Positions 1 to 6,546 of a DNA stretch of 12,430 nt are shown here, piece by piece. Made by a program: the position numbers and the translations under genes. The notes beneath the pieces were generated by a model that saw only the letters and a program-made list of their open reading frames with translations, did no database searches and was not told where the DNA came from. The DNA is from Chloroflexota bacterium (lineage in GTDB: Bacteria > Chloroflexota > UBA4733), in NCBI GenBank assembly GCA_025980355.1, contig JAICXR010000053.1, positions 1-12,430 of the forward strand, written 5' to 3'. How positions within the stretch are numbered: the stretch's first letter is position 1; each line of letters begins with the position of its first letter.

Positions 1-1
1 C

Positions 2-1033
2 GCCTCATTCACCGGCTCGGCGACGACGATCATCCAAGGTCTGGCCGTGGCGTTTGAAACGCCGGCCGTGCCGGTCATCGCGATTGTCACCGCGCTGGTC
101 GTGTCCTTCCGAATGGGCACGGCCGCCGCGCCGGCCGGCGCGGCGGATGGTAATACGTACGGCATCAAAGGCACGGCGGTCGCCACGATGGGCATGCTGA
201 TGGTCGCGGCCTACGTCCTGGCGATGGACACCTTCGGCCCGATCACGGACAACGCCGCCGGCATCGCCGAAATGTCCGACGCCTCGTCCGAAGTGCGCGA
301 CACCATGGATGAGCTGGATTCGGTCGGCAATACGACCAAGGCATTGACGAAAGGCTACGCCGTCGGGTCCGCCGCGCTCGCCGCATTCCTCCTCTTCAGC
401 GCCTACATCGACACGGTGCGACAGGCACAGACGCTCAAGGGCATTCCGGTCATGGGCGCGATCGACCTCTCCAACGTCGGCGTGTTCGCCGCCGGCCTGA
501 TCGGGGCGGTGCTGATCTTCCTCTTCAGCTCGCTGGCCATCCGCGCCGTCGGTCGGGCCGCCGGGACCATGATCTCCGAGGTACGCCGCCAGATCAAGGC
601 AAACCCCGGCATTATGGCCGGCACGTCGCGGCCGGACTACGCTCGCTGCGTGGACATCAGCACCCGGGCGGCATTGCGGGAGATGGTGTTGCCGGGGATC
701 CTGGCGATCGCAACGCCGATCGCCGTCGGGCTGATCTTTCGGGCCGAGGCCGAGGCCGCCTTTCTCATGGTCGCCACGATGGTCGGCATCATCATGGCCA
801 ACGTCATGAATAACGGCGGCGGTGCCTGGGATAACGGCAAGAAGTTCATCGAAGCGGGCAACCTCCTGGACGCGGAGGGCAATGTCCACGGCAAGCGCAG
901 CGCCGCCCACGCCGCGGCGGTCGTGGGAGACACGGTTGGCGATCCCTTCAAAGACACCGCCGGGCCATCCCTGCACATCCTGATGAAGTTGCTGGCGACG
1001 CTCACGTTGGTGCTGGCGCCGCTGTTTATCTGA
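2..1033 (+). CDS. hppA: Membrane-bound proton-translocating pyrophosphatase, K+-independent type (5' end outside window)
   Basis: C-terminal half of an integral membrane pyrophosphatase that couples hydrolysis of PPi to H+ pumping across the cytoplasmic membrane. The frame is open from the left edge, so the true start is outside; 343 residues are visible against roughly 670-720 in the family. Visible signatures are the TGSATTIIQGLAV segment at the edge, the DTFGPITDNAAGIAEM motif (near 229-276), GNTTKALTKG (326-355), and the terminal GGGAWDNGKKFIE...GDTVGDPFKDTAGPSLHILMKL block, which holds the acidic and Lys residues that bind Mg-PPi in this family. Several hydrophobic helices lie between these blocks. 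The Lys (codon 338-340) and Thr three residues later (347-349) are the pair known to distinguish K+-independent H+-PPases from K+-dependent ones (Ala/Gly). It ends in TGA, 80 bases before ftsH. Family assignment is near certain; the ion preference is inferred from the motif. Confidence 0.97.
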   Translation, partial: ASFTGSATTIIQGLAVAFETPAVPVIAIVTALVVSFRMGTAAAPAGAADGNTYGIKGTAVATMGMLMVAAYVLAMDTFGPITDNAAGIAEMSDASSEVRDTMDELDSVGNTTKALTKGYAVGSAALAAFLLFSAYIDTVRQAQTLKGIPVMGAIDLSNVGVFAAGLIGAVLIFLFSSLAIRAVGRAAGTMISEVRRQIKANPGIMAGTSRPDYARCVDISTRAALREMVLPGILAIATPIAVGLIFRAEAEAAFLMVATMVGIIMANVMNNGGGAWDNGKKFIEAGNLLDAEGNVHGKRSAAHAAAVVGDTVGDPFKDTAGPSLHILMKLLATLTLVLAPLFI

Positions 1034-1089
1034 CGCGGCCCTGTTCTCCATCGTGCCCTCCCGTTTGTGTGTTAGCTTGAAAGGGACGC

Positions 1090-1104
1090 TATTTTCTCTG
1101 GAGA
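1090..1104 (+). promoter_or_regulatory. Candidate -10 box and ribosome binding site of ftsH
   Basis: In the 80-base gap after hppA, TATTTT (1090-1095) could be a -10 box. The best upstream match to a -35 box, TTGTGT at 1065-1070, would give a long 19-base spacer, so the promoter is weak as drawn. GGAGA (1100-1104) lies nine bases before the TTG at 1114 and is the reason for choosing that start. If the -10 box were real, the transcript would begin at or just before the ribosome site, leaving a very short leader. The ribosome site is better supported than the promoter. Confidence 0.3.
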
Positions 1105-1113
1105 ACACGGCCG

Positions 1114-2997
1114 TTGAAGAATCGCGTGGTCAATCCGCGTTCCATGCTGGGGAGTTGGCGGACATGGTTAGTCATCGCCATCATCCTCCTCGTCTGCAAT
1201 GTCGTCGCGGCGGCGGTCAATAACGCCGGGGAACACCAGACACCGGTATCCTATAGCACGTTCGAAACCCAGGTCGAGGCGAGCAATGTTCCCGCCGTCG
1301 CCCTGGACGGCCATACGGTCACCGGGAGTTTCCGCTCGCCGGTCACGGTGCCGGCGGCAAGAGGCGGCGACGCCCGGAGCGTGACGGATTTCTCAACCCA
1401 GGTGCCCTCCTTCGGCGACCCGAGCCTGCTGCCCCTGCTGCGCGAGAAGAACGTCGAGGTGACGGTCAAGCCGCCGAACTCCAATAATGGCCTCCTGATC
1501 AATCTGGCGATCTCCTTTCTGCCGATCATCCTCCTGGTCGGCTTCATGTTCTTCATGACCCGGCGCATCGGTGCCGGCCAGGACCAGATTTTTAGCTTCG
1601 GACAGGCGCGGGCGCGCCTCTACAACCGTGAGCAGCCGGCGGTCACGTTCGCCGATGTCGCCGGCGTGGAGACGGCGCAGCAAGAATTGGAAGAGATCGT
1701 GGACTTCCTCCGTGATCCCCAGAAGTTCAGCCGCCTCGGTGGCAACATGCCCAAAGGTGTCCTGCTGGCCGGGCCTCCCGGCACCGGCAAGACCTTGCTG
1801 GCACGCGCCGTGGCCGGCGAGGCGCACGTGCCGTTCTTCAACCTCTCCGGTTCCGAGTTTGTCGAGATGCTGGTCGGCGTCGGCGCCAGCCGCGTGCGCG
1901 ACCTCTTTGCCAAGGCGAAGGCCGCCGCGCCCGCCATCATCTTCGTGGACGAGTTGGATGCCGTGGGCCGCCAACGGGGGGCCGGCCTGGGCGGTGGCCA
2001 CGACGAACGGGAGCAAACGCTCAACCAACTGCTCGTCGAAATGGACGGCTTCGATCCGCGCCTGGCCGTGATCGTCATGGCGGCGACGAACCGGCCCGAT
2101 GTGCTCGATCCCGCGCTCCTGCGGCCCGGTCGCTTCGACCGGACCGTCACCCTGGACCGCCCCGACCGCAACGGTCGCGAGGCGATCCTCCGCATCCATA
2201 CGCGGAGTGTCCCGCTGGGCCCGGATGTCGACCTGATGGTCCTGGCCCGTTCCACGCCCGGCCTGGTGGGCGCCGACCTGGCGAACCTGATCAACGAGGC
2301 GGCGATCATTGCCGTTCGGCGCGGCGCCGACTTCGTGCACATGTCGGACTTCGCCCATGCTACCGACAAGGTGCTCATCGGGCCGGAGCGCAAGATGCTC
2401 ATGGACCCGGAGGAGCGCCGGCTCGTCGCCTATCACGAGGGCGGCCATGCCCTGGTCGCGCTCCTCTCGCCGAAGGCCGACCCGGTGCAGAAAGTCAGCA
2501 TCGTGCCGCACGGCCAGGCCCTCGGCGTTACCCTGCAGATGCCGCTCGACGACCGCCACAACTATCCCGAGGACTATCTGCTGTCCCGCCTGGCGGTGAT
2601 GCTCGGCGGGCGGCTGGCGGAAGAGATCATCTTCGGCGTGCCGACATCCGGCGCCGAGAACGACCTGATGCAGGTGACCCGTCTGGCCCGCCAGATGGTG
2701 GCGCGTTGGGGTATGAGCGCCAAGGTGGGCCAACTGGCCTATAGCGTGGCCCAGGAGCACGTCTTCCTGGGTCGGGAGATCGCCTCGGAACGCGACTTCA
2801 GCGAGAAGACGGCCGCCCTGATCGACGATGAGATGCGCCTGTTGGTCGACAGCGTCTATGAGCGGACCCGTGACCTCCTGCTGCAACATCGCTCCCAACT
2901 CGACCGCCTTGCCAGCGGCCTGTTGGAGCAGGAAACCCTGGATGGCCGCCAACTGGGCGAGCTCCTGGACTTGCAGGTGGCCCCGGTGGGCGGGTAG
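1114..2997 (+). CDS. ftsH: ATP-dependent zinc metalloprotease FtsH
   Basis: Membrane-anchored AAA+ protease that unfolds and degrades misassembled membrane proteins and short-lived regulators. The 627 residues have the usual order: TM helix 1 (about 14-34), an extracytoplasmic domain (about 35-125), TM helix 2 (about 127-147), an AAA+ module, and an M41 peptidase domain. Walker A is GPPGTGKT (220-227). Walker B ends in Asp279-Glu280. The pore segment FVEMLVGVG is intact, and the second region of homology AATNRPDVLDPALLRPGRFDR (323-343) carries the arginine fingers Arg337 and Arg340. The zinc site is HEGGH (441-445) with Asp517 as the expected third ligand; most FtsH proteins have HEAGH, so Ala-to-Gly here is a mild variant. 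The start is TTG with GGAGA nine bases upstream. A short gap of 68 bases leads to the BioD-like gene on the same strand. All catalytic residues are present, so it should be active. Confidence 0.97.
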   Translation: MKNRVVNPRSMLGSWRTWLVIAIILLVCNVVAAAVNNAGEHQTPVSYSTFETQVEASNVPAVALDGHTVTGSFRSPVTVPAARGGDARSVTDFSTQVPSFGDPSLLPLLREKNVEVTVKPPNSNNGLLINLAISFLPIILLVGFMFFMTRRIGAGQDQIFSFGQARARLYNREQPAVTFADVAGVETAQQELEEIVDFLRDPQKFSRLGGNMPKGVLLAGPPGTGKTLLARAVAGEAHVPFFNLSGSEFVEMLVGVGASRVRDLFAKAKAAAPAIIFVDELDAVGRQRGAGLGGGHDEREQTLNQLLVEMDGFDPRLAVIVMAATNRPDVLDPALLRPGRFDRTVTLDRPDRNGREAILRIHTRSVPLGPDVDLMVLARSTPGLVGADLANLINEAAIIAVRRGADFVHMSDFAHATDKVLIGPERKMLMDPEERRLVAYHEGGHALVALLSPKADPVQKVSIVPHGQALGVTLQMPLDDRHNYPEDYLLSRLAVMLGGRLAEEIIFGVPTSGAENDLMQVTRLARQMVARWGMSAKVGQLAYSVAQEHVFLGREIASERDFSEKTAALIDDEMRLLVDSVYERTRDLLLQHRSQLDRLASGLLEQETLDGRQLGELLDLQVAPVGG

Positions 2998-3019
2998 GCA
3001 GGGAACGCGCGACGCTCTG

Positions 3020-3028
3020 TGCTATGCT
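3020..3028 (+). promoter_or_regulatory. Candidate extended -10 promoter element
   Basis: TGC-TATGCT in the ftsH / BioD-like gap matches an extended -10 element (TGn followed by a TATAAT-like hexamer). It lies about 38 bases before the GTG start of the next gene. No -35 box is recognisable at the right distance. If functional, the BioD-like gene and nfi could be transcribed separately from ftsH. Confidence 0.25.
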
Positions 3029-3065
3029 GGCACTCGGAGCGTAACTCGAATGGGGAGGCGACAGG

Positions 3066-4133
3066 GTGCTGGCGTTATGTCTGTGCTCCACCGACAGCGG
3101 TGCCGGCAAGACCTCACTCGCCGTGGCGCTAGGTCGCCGTTTGCGGCGCGATCACCTGGCCGTCGACTACCTCCAGACGGTGACCTCCGCCGAGGATCGC
3201 GGCGATAGCGCCGCGTCCGTGGAGTTCGTGCGGCGGGTTCTTGGTCTGGAGAAAGCCGCCGATCAGACGTTCCCGGTCTCCATCAGTGCTTCCCTGGAGA
3301 CGCTGGAAGGCGACGTCAACTATGCGCCGCGGTTGGCGAACACCGCGGCGGCGCTGTCCGCCCGGTGCGACGTGTTGCTGGTAGAAACCGGCGATACCAT
3401 CGTCGATGGTTCGCTGGTTGGCCTGGGGGTTCCCGACGTCGCTCAGGCACTCGACGCGCGGACGTTGGTCGTCGCCCGCTTTACCGGCGAGAGCGTGATC
3501 GACGCCATCCTGGCGGCCCGTCACAGCCTGGGATCGCGACTCATCGGCGCGGTCGTCACCGGCATCCCTGTGAGCCATAAGGAGTTCGCGCAGCACGTCC
3601 TCCGTCCGGCCCTGGAACGCCGCGGCGTCCGCGTGCTGGGGACGCTGCCGGCCGATGTGCTCCTTAGCGCCGTCACCGTGCGCGAACTGGTCACCAGACT
3701 GCAGGGCAGCTTCCTGTGCTGCGAAGAGGCGGGCGACGAACTGGTGGAACGCCTGATGGTCGGCGCGATGAACGCGGAGCATGCCGCCAGCTATTTTCGA
3801 CGGCAGGCCAATAAGGCGGTGATCACGGGCGGCGACCGCCCCAACATCCAACTGGCCGCCCTGGAGACGCCAACCCGTTGCCTGATCCTCACCGGTCCGT
3901 TTCCCGTCGACGCGGAGGTGCTGAACCAGGCCCGCACGATGGGCATTCCTGTCGTGACGGTACCCCTGGACACCTTGACGGCCGTGGAGCGGAGTCAGGA
4001 GGTCTTCGCGACGTCCCGCTATCGCCAGGAGAAGAAGATCGCGCGCTTCGAAGAGCTCTTCAATCGGTACTTCGACATCGCGGCCTTCTACTCCGCGGTC
4101 GGCTTGCGCCTTGGCGACCGGCGCGCGACGTGA
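3066..4133 (+). CDS. BioD-like P-loop / DRTGG-domain protein (COG0857 type, lacks phosphotransacetylase domain)
   Basis: This 355-residue cytoplasmic protein resembles the N-terminal part of long-form phosphotransacetylases, here as a free-standing protein. Residues 1 to about 200 form a dethiobiotin-synthetase-like P-loop domain: the nucleotide loop is STDSGAGKTSL (8-18), and a conserved-looking VLLVETGD segment follows near residue 105. Residues about 210-320 look like a DRTGG domain, with the signature ITGGDRPNIQLAALE near 257-271. The PTA_PTB acetyl/butyryl transferase domain that would give Pta activity is absent, and the BioD substrate residues cannot be assumed. In long Pta enzymes this region is considered regulatory, so a nucleotide-sensing role is possible, but the true function is unknown. 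The start is GTG with GGGGAGG (3052-3058) seven bases upstream. The stop overlaps the nfi start by four bases, suggesting translational coupling. The domain call is solid; the function is not. Confidence 0.85.
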   Translation: MLALCLCSTDSGAGKTSLAVALGRRLRRDHLAVDYLQTVTSAEDRGDSAASVEFVRRVLGLEKAADQTFPVSISASLETLEGDVNYAPRLANTAAALSARCDVLLVETGDTIVDGSLVGLGVPDVAQALDARTLVVARFTGESVIDAILAARHSLGSRLIGAVVTGIPVSHKEFAQHVLRPALERRGVRVLGTLPADVLLSAVTVRELVTRLQGSFLCCEEAGDELVERLMVGAMNAEHAASYFRRQANKAVITGGDRPNIQLAALETPTRCLILTGPFPVDAEVLNQARTMGIPVVTVPLDTLTAVERSQEVFATSRYRQEKKIARFEELFNRYFDIAAFYSAVGLRLGDRRAT

Positions 4134-4807
4134 GCGGCCGCGCCGACATTGAGCCCGTCGCGCCCGCTGAGTTCAACCGGCCGGAGGCATTAGCGTTGCA
4201 ACGGCGGCTTGCCGAGCAGGTCGAACGGGACACCCGGCTGGGGGCGGTGGAGGCGATCGCCGGCGTCGATTGCGCGGCGCCGCGTTACGGTACGCGGATC
4301 CGCGCCGCCGTCGTCGTCCTACGCTGGCCCGGCCTGGAAGTGCTGGAGGAACGGCGGTCGGAGGTGGTGACGCCGCTGCCCTACATCCCCGGGCTGCTCT
4401 CCTTTCGCGAACTCCCGGCGATCCAGGAGGCCTGGCGACAACTCGCCACGGTCCCGCAACTGGCGATGGTCGACGGGCAGGGTATCGCCCATCCGCGCCG
4501 GCTGGGGATCGCCGCCCATCTCGGCGTGCTGCTCGATCTCCCCACGATCGGTGTGGCGAAGTCGATCCTCGTCGGCCAACCGCGTGGGGCCGACCCCGGG
4601 CCGGAACCGGGCGATCGTTGCGATCTATCGGACCGGGGGGAACGGATCGCCGCCCTGTTACGCACCCGCGCCGGCGCCCTTCCCCTGGTCATTTCGACCG
4701 GCCACCGCGTCGGCCTGGATGACGCCGTCGCGTGGGTGCTGCGCTGCAGTCGCGGCTACCGGCTGCCGGAACCGACCCGGCTGGCACACCTGCTCGCGGG
4801 ACGGTGA
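4130..4807 (+). CDS. nfi: Endonuclease V (deoxyinosine 3'-endonuclease)
   Basis: DNA repair nuclease that nicks the second phosphodiester bond 3' of deoxyinosine, the product of adenine deamination. The 225-residue length fits the family. Motifs in order are GVDCA with catalytic Asp47, PYIPG (84-88, the wedge that reads the lesion) followed by FRE with catalytic Glu94, VDGQGIAHPRRLGIA with catalytic Asp115, GVAKS with Lys144, and STGHRVGLDDA with His192. All expected metal-binding acidic residues are present. The start is GTG inside a GTGA overlap with the stop of the BioD-like gene; an open frame extends upstream but only inside that gene, and homology to the family begins after this GTG. 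No separate ribosome site is needed if translation is coupled. It is probably the last gene of the ftsH run, since a terminator-like hairpin follows. Confidence 0.93.
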   Translation: MSGRADIEPVAPAEFNRPEALALQRRLAEQVERDTRLGAVEAIAGVDCAAPRYGTRIRAAVVVLRWPGLEVLEERRSEVVTPLPYIPGLLSFRELPAIQEAWRQLATVPQLAMVDGQGIAHPRRLGIAAHLGVLLDLPTIGVAKSILVGQPRGADPGPEPGDRCDLSDRGERIAALLRTRAGALPLVISTGHRVGLDDAVAWVLRCSRGYRLPEPTRLAHLLAGR

Positions 4808-4863
4808 CGGCGCCGCACCCAATCGCTCGACGGTGGTACTTCCTGCAGTCCGGTTGGTAGCAC

Positions 4864-4886
4864 ATCGCCCGGCGATTTTCCTTTTT
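4864..4886 (+). terminator. Probable Rho-independent terminator after nfi
   Basis: ATCGC (4864-4868), loop CCG, GCGAT (4872-4876) form a five-pair stem, followed directly by a T-rich run (TTTTCCTTTTTA) that stands out in this GC-rich DNA. The stem is short, so efficiency is uncertain. It lies 57 bases after the nfi stop and would end the hppA-side / ftsH-nfi transcription. The rest of the 188-base gap up to 4995 holds two GGCCGGCC palindromes (about 4914 and 4965) and the next ribosome site, but no clear promoter. Confidence 0.45.
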
Positions 4887-4995
4887 ATGCACGATAGCGT
4901 AGCATCACGTTCTGGCCGGCCGTCGCCGTGAGTGCCGGTCGCCTGGGGAACGAGGAGCCAGCCGGCCGGCCCCTGCGGCCCTTTGTGGAGGGACG

Positions 4996-6168
4996 ATGCG
5001 CAACAACCGCCTGTTCGACGCCCTCATCGCACTGCTGCTCGCGATCGCTGCCGTCTACCTGGTGCAGCTGCTCTGGCGCATGGGCTTGCAGTTCGCCCAT
5101 GTCCTCCTGCTCTTCTTCGTGGCCTGGGTGCTCGCTTTCTTGCTCACGCCGCTGGTCGAAGCCTTGCAGCGCCTGTACTTGCCGCGGGTCCTGGCCGTGG
5201 CGCTGCTCTATGTGTTGCTGGGCGGCCTCATCACCGTGGTCGTGTTGCTGGCGCTGCCCGGCGTCGTCGCGGAGGGGAACACCGTCGTGGCCCAGTTCCC
5301 CACCTATAACGCCCAGGCGCAGAGCTGGATCAGTTGGGGCCACGCGGAACTCGCCGCGCGAGGCATCACCGACGATTACCTGGTGGGCTGGTCCCAGAAC
5401 GCCCTCGGGCGACTGCAAACCCTGAGTGCGAACCTCACGCTGAACCTGCTCAGCGTGGCCACGAACGTCATCACGGCCCTTGTGAACATGGTCATCGTGC
5501 TCGTGTTGTCCTTTTACATGATGCTGGATGGCCGCAAGATCGCCGATCGCCTGGTCAAGATCACGCCGACGCGCGGGCGGGCCACCGTCCTCCTCCTGTT
5601 CGACAGCGTCGGGCGAAGCTTCGGCGCCTTCGCCCGGGCACAGTTCTTGCTCGCCTTCATTTCCGGCGTGCTCACGTTCCTGGTGCTGACGCTCTTTCAC
5701 GTCGGCTATGGCGCGGCCGTCGCCGTGTTGGCGGCGGTGGGTATGCTCATCCCGTTCCTGGGACCGCTCCTGGCCATCATCCCGCCGCTCGTCGTAGCCG
5801 CCTTCTGGGTGACCTCGGTGGGCCAGTTCGTCTGGATCTTCGTCATCCTCTGGGTGACCCAGCAGCTGCTCGTGAACGTGCTGGCGCCTCGCCTCCTGGG
5901 AGATGTGGTGGGCATGCATCCGTTGCTGGTGCTCTTCGCCCTCCTCAGCGGCGCGACGGCCGCCGGAATCTGGGGCGCGGTGTTCGGCGTCCCAATCGCC
6001 GCGGTGGTGTTCCTCATGGTCCGCGACTTCTATCACCAGGTCTTGGTGCCCAGTCGCTACTATGCCGGTGGAGAATCTCGTACTATGGTGGACCCTGAGC
6101 CACCGACTCAGGAGCATGTGGCGGCCGACCCGCCCAGTCGAGGTACGGCTGTTCCAGCCGGGCGCTGA
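4996..6168 (+). CDS. AI-2E / UPF0118 (TqsA-like) family membrane transporter
   Basis: Polytopic inner-membrane protein of 390 residues belonging to the AI-2E transporter family (formerly DUF20/UPF0118). Members have been linked to autoinducer-2 export (TqsA) and, in some bacteria, to Na+/H+ exchange; substrate cannot be predicted. The pattern is typical: paired helices at about 8-28 and 32-55, a helix at 64-88, a soluble amphipathic region (about 90-150), a helix ending in SFYMMLDG, then the C-terminal block with IPFLGPLLAIIPP (near 250-262), LVNVLAPRLLGDVVGMHPLLVL and GATAAGIWGAVFGVPIAAV. The last ~40 residues are hydrophilic and Pro/Glu-rich. The start ATG has GGAGG (4987-4991) four bases upstream, a little closer than usual. 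It is separated from nfi by a terminator-like hairpin, so it is probably its own transcription unit, perhaps with the small gene that follows. Confidence 0.92.
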   Translation: MRNNRLFDALIALLLAIAAVYLVQLLWRMGLQFAHVLLLFFVAWVLAFLLTPLVEALQRLYLPRVLAVALLYVLLGGLITVVVLLALPGVVAEGNTVVAQFPTYNAQAQSWISWGHAELAARGITDDYLVGWSQNALGRLQTLSANLTLNLLSVATNVITALVNMVIVLVLSFYMMLDGRKIADRLVKITPTRGRATVLLLFDSVGRSFGAFARAQFLLAFISGVLTFLVLTLFHVGYGAAVAVLAAVGMLIPFLGPLLAIIPPLVVAAFWVTSVGQFVWIFVILWVTQQLLVNVLAPRLLGDVVGMHPLLVLFALLSGATAAGIWGAVFGVPIAAVVFLMVRDFYHQVLVPSRYYAGGESRTMVDPEPPTQEHVAADPPSRGTAVPAGR

Positions 6169-6204
6169 GTGTACGACCGACGCCGGCGTCGTAGGAGAAA
6201 GATC

Positions 6205-6282
6205 ATGAGGTGGTTGTGCGGATGGTGTCGCAAGCAAACGATGACGCGGAGACCGGCCAGGCGGTGTCCATCGAATTTCTGA
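6205..6282 (+). CDS. Possible 25-codon ORF with a CxxC motif overlapping the small acidic gene
   Basis: An ATG at 6205 has the best-placed ribosome site in this gap (GGAG 6194-6197, seven bases upstream) but opens a different frame from the 101-residue gene. It encodes 25 residues, Arg/Cys-rich with a CGWC motif near the N-terminus, and ends at TGA 6280-6282. It could be a leader peptide coupled to the downstream start, or simply an accident of sharing the ribosome site. There is no homology support. Confidence 0.15.
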   Translation: MRWLCGWCRKQTMTRRPARRCPSNF

Positions 6283-6515
6283 TGGTCTCGGGCGAGACGT
6301 TCACGGTGCAGGACTTTGTTGACGGCGGGGCGACCGACGAAGCGCTCCGCCGCCTTGGCGACAACCTGGCGTCCCAGCTCGGCACGAATCAGGTCCGCCG
6401 TTTCCCCTACTGGGAAGGCGAAGAGTTCTTCTTCGACGCCGTGCGCATGGACCAGGTGAGCGCCTTCAGTATTTCGCTCGCGGCCGAGGAAGTTGAGGAC
6501 GAAGCGGAAGTATAA
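6210..6515 (+). CDS. Small acidic protein of unknown function
   Basis: I do not recognise this 101-residue protein. It is cytoplasmic-looking (no signal or TM helix) and rich in Asp/Glu, ending in an acidic tail (AAEEVEDEAEV). Alternating hydrophobic patterns suggest strand-strand-helix-strand-strand: SIEFLMVSGETFTVQDF, then a helix (TDEALRRLGDNLASQL), then RRFPYWEGEEFFFDAVRMDQVSAFSISL, which resembles the beta-hairpin end of a compact alpha/beta domain. The GTG start has AGGAG (6193-6197) twelve bases upstream. An in-frame ATG at 6222 with AGGTGG (6208-6213) eight bases upstream is an equally reasonable start and would give 97 residues. It lies 41 bases after the transporter gene and may be co-transcribed. 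Regular codon use and the patterned sequence argue that it is a real gene; the function is open. Confidence 0.8.
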   Translation: MVVRMVSQANDDAETGQAVSIEFLMVSGETFTVQDFVDGGATDEALRRLGDNLASQLGTNQVRRFPYWEGEEFFFDAVRMDQVSAFSISLAAEEVEDEAEV

Positions 6516-6522
6516 AGGGGGT

Positions 6523-6542
6523 GGGGCGCCGGTCGGCGCCCC
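6523..6542. terminator. Bidirectional terminator-like hairpin between convergent genes
   Basis: GGGGCGCC (6523-6530), loop GGTC, GGCGCCCC (6535-6542) form a perfect eight-pair GC stem in the 31-base gap between the stop of the small acidic gene and the stop of dnaJ. There is no T-run on the + strand. On the - strand (after dnaJ) the stem is followed by ACCCCCTTTATA, a weak U-rich tail. The position between two converging stops fits a shared transcription terminator. Confidence 0.6.
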
Positions 6543-6546
6543 ATGC

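Noticed and set aside
1393..2952. Long open frame (519 codons) antisense to ftsH
   Set aside because: It mirrors a strongly conserved gene in GC-rich DNA, where antisense frames stay open by codon bias. Its protein is His/Gln/Asp-rich with no family features.
3878..4129. Upstream extension of the endonuclease V frame into the BioD-like gene
   Set aside because: The extension is an out-of-frame reading of the DRTGG domain and has no endonuclease V homology; the GTG at 4130 fits the family length.
6178..6191. Perfect palindrome CGACGCCGGCGTCG upstream of the small acidic gene
   Set aside because: Made of GC-rich simple dinucleotide steps expected by chance in this composition, single copy, no T-run and no promoter nearby, so no operator or terminator call is justified.
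4885..6237. Long open frame (450 codons) antisense to the AI-2E family transporter
   Set aside because: The sense frame encodes a clear membrane protein; the antisense product is Glu/His/Gln-rich, the usual mirror of hydrophobic codons.
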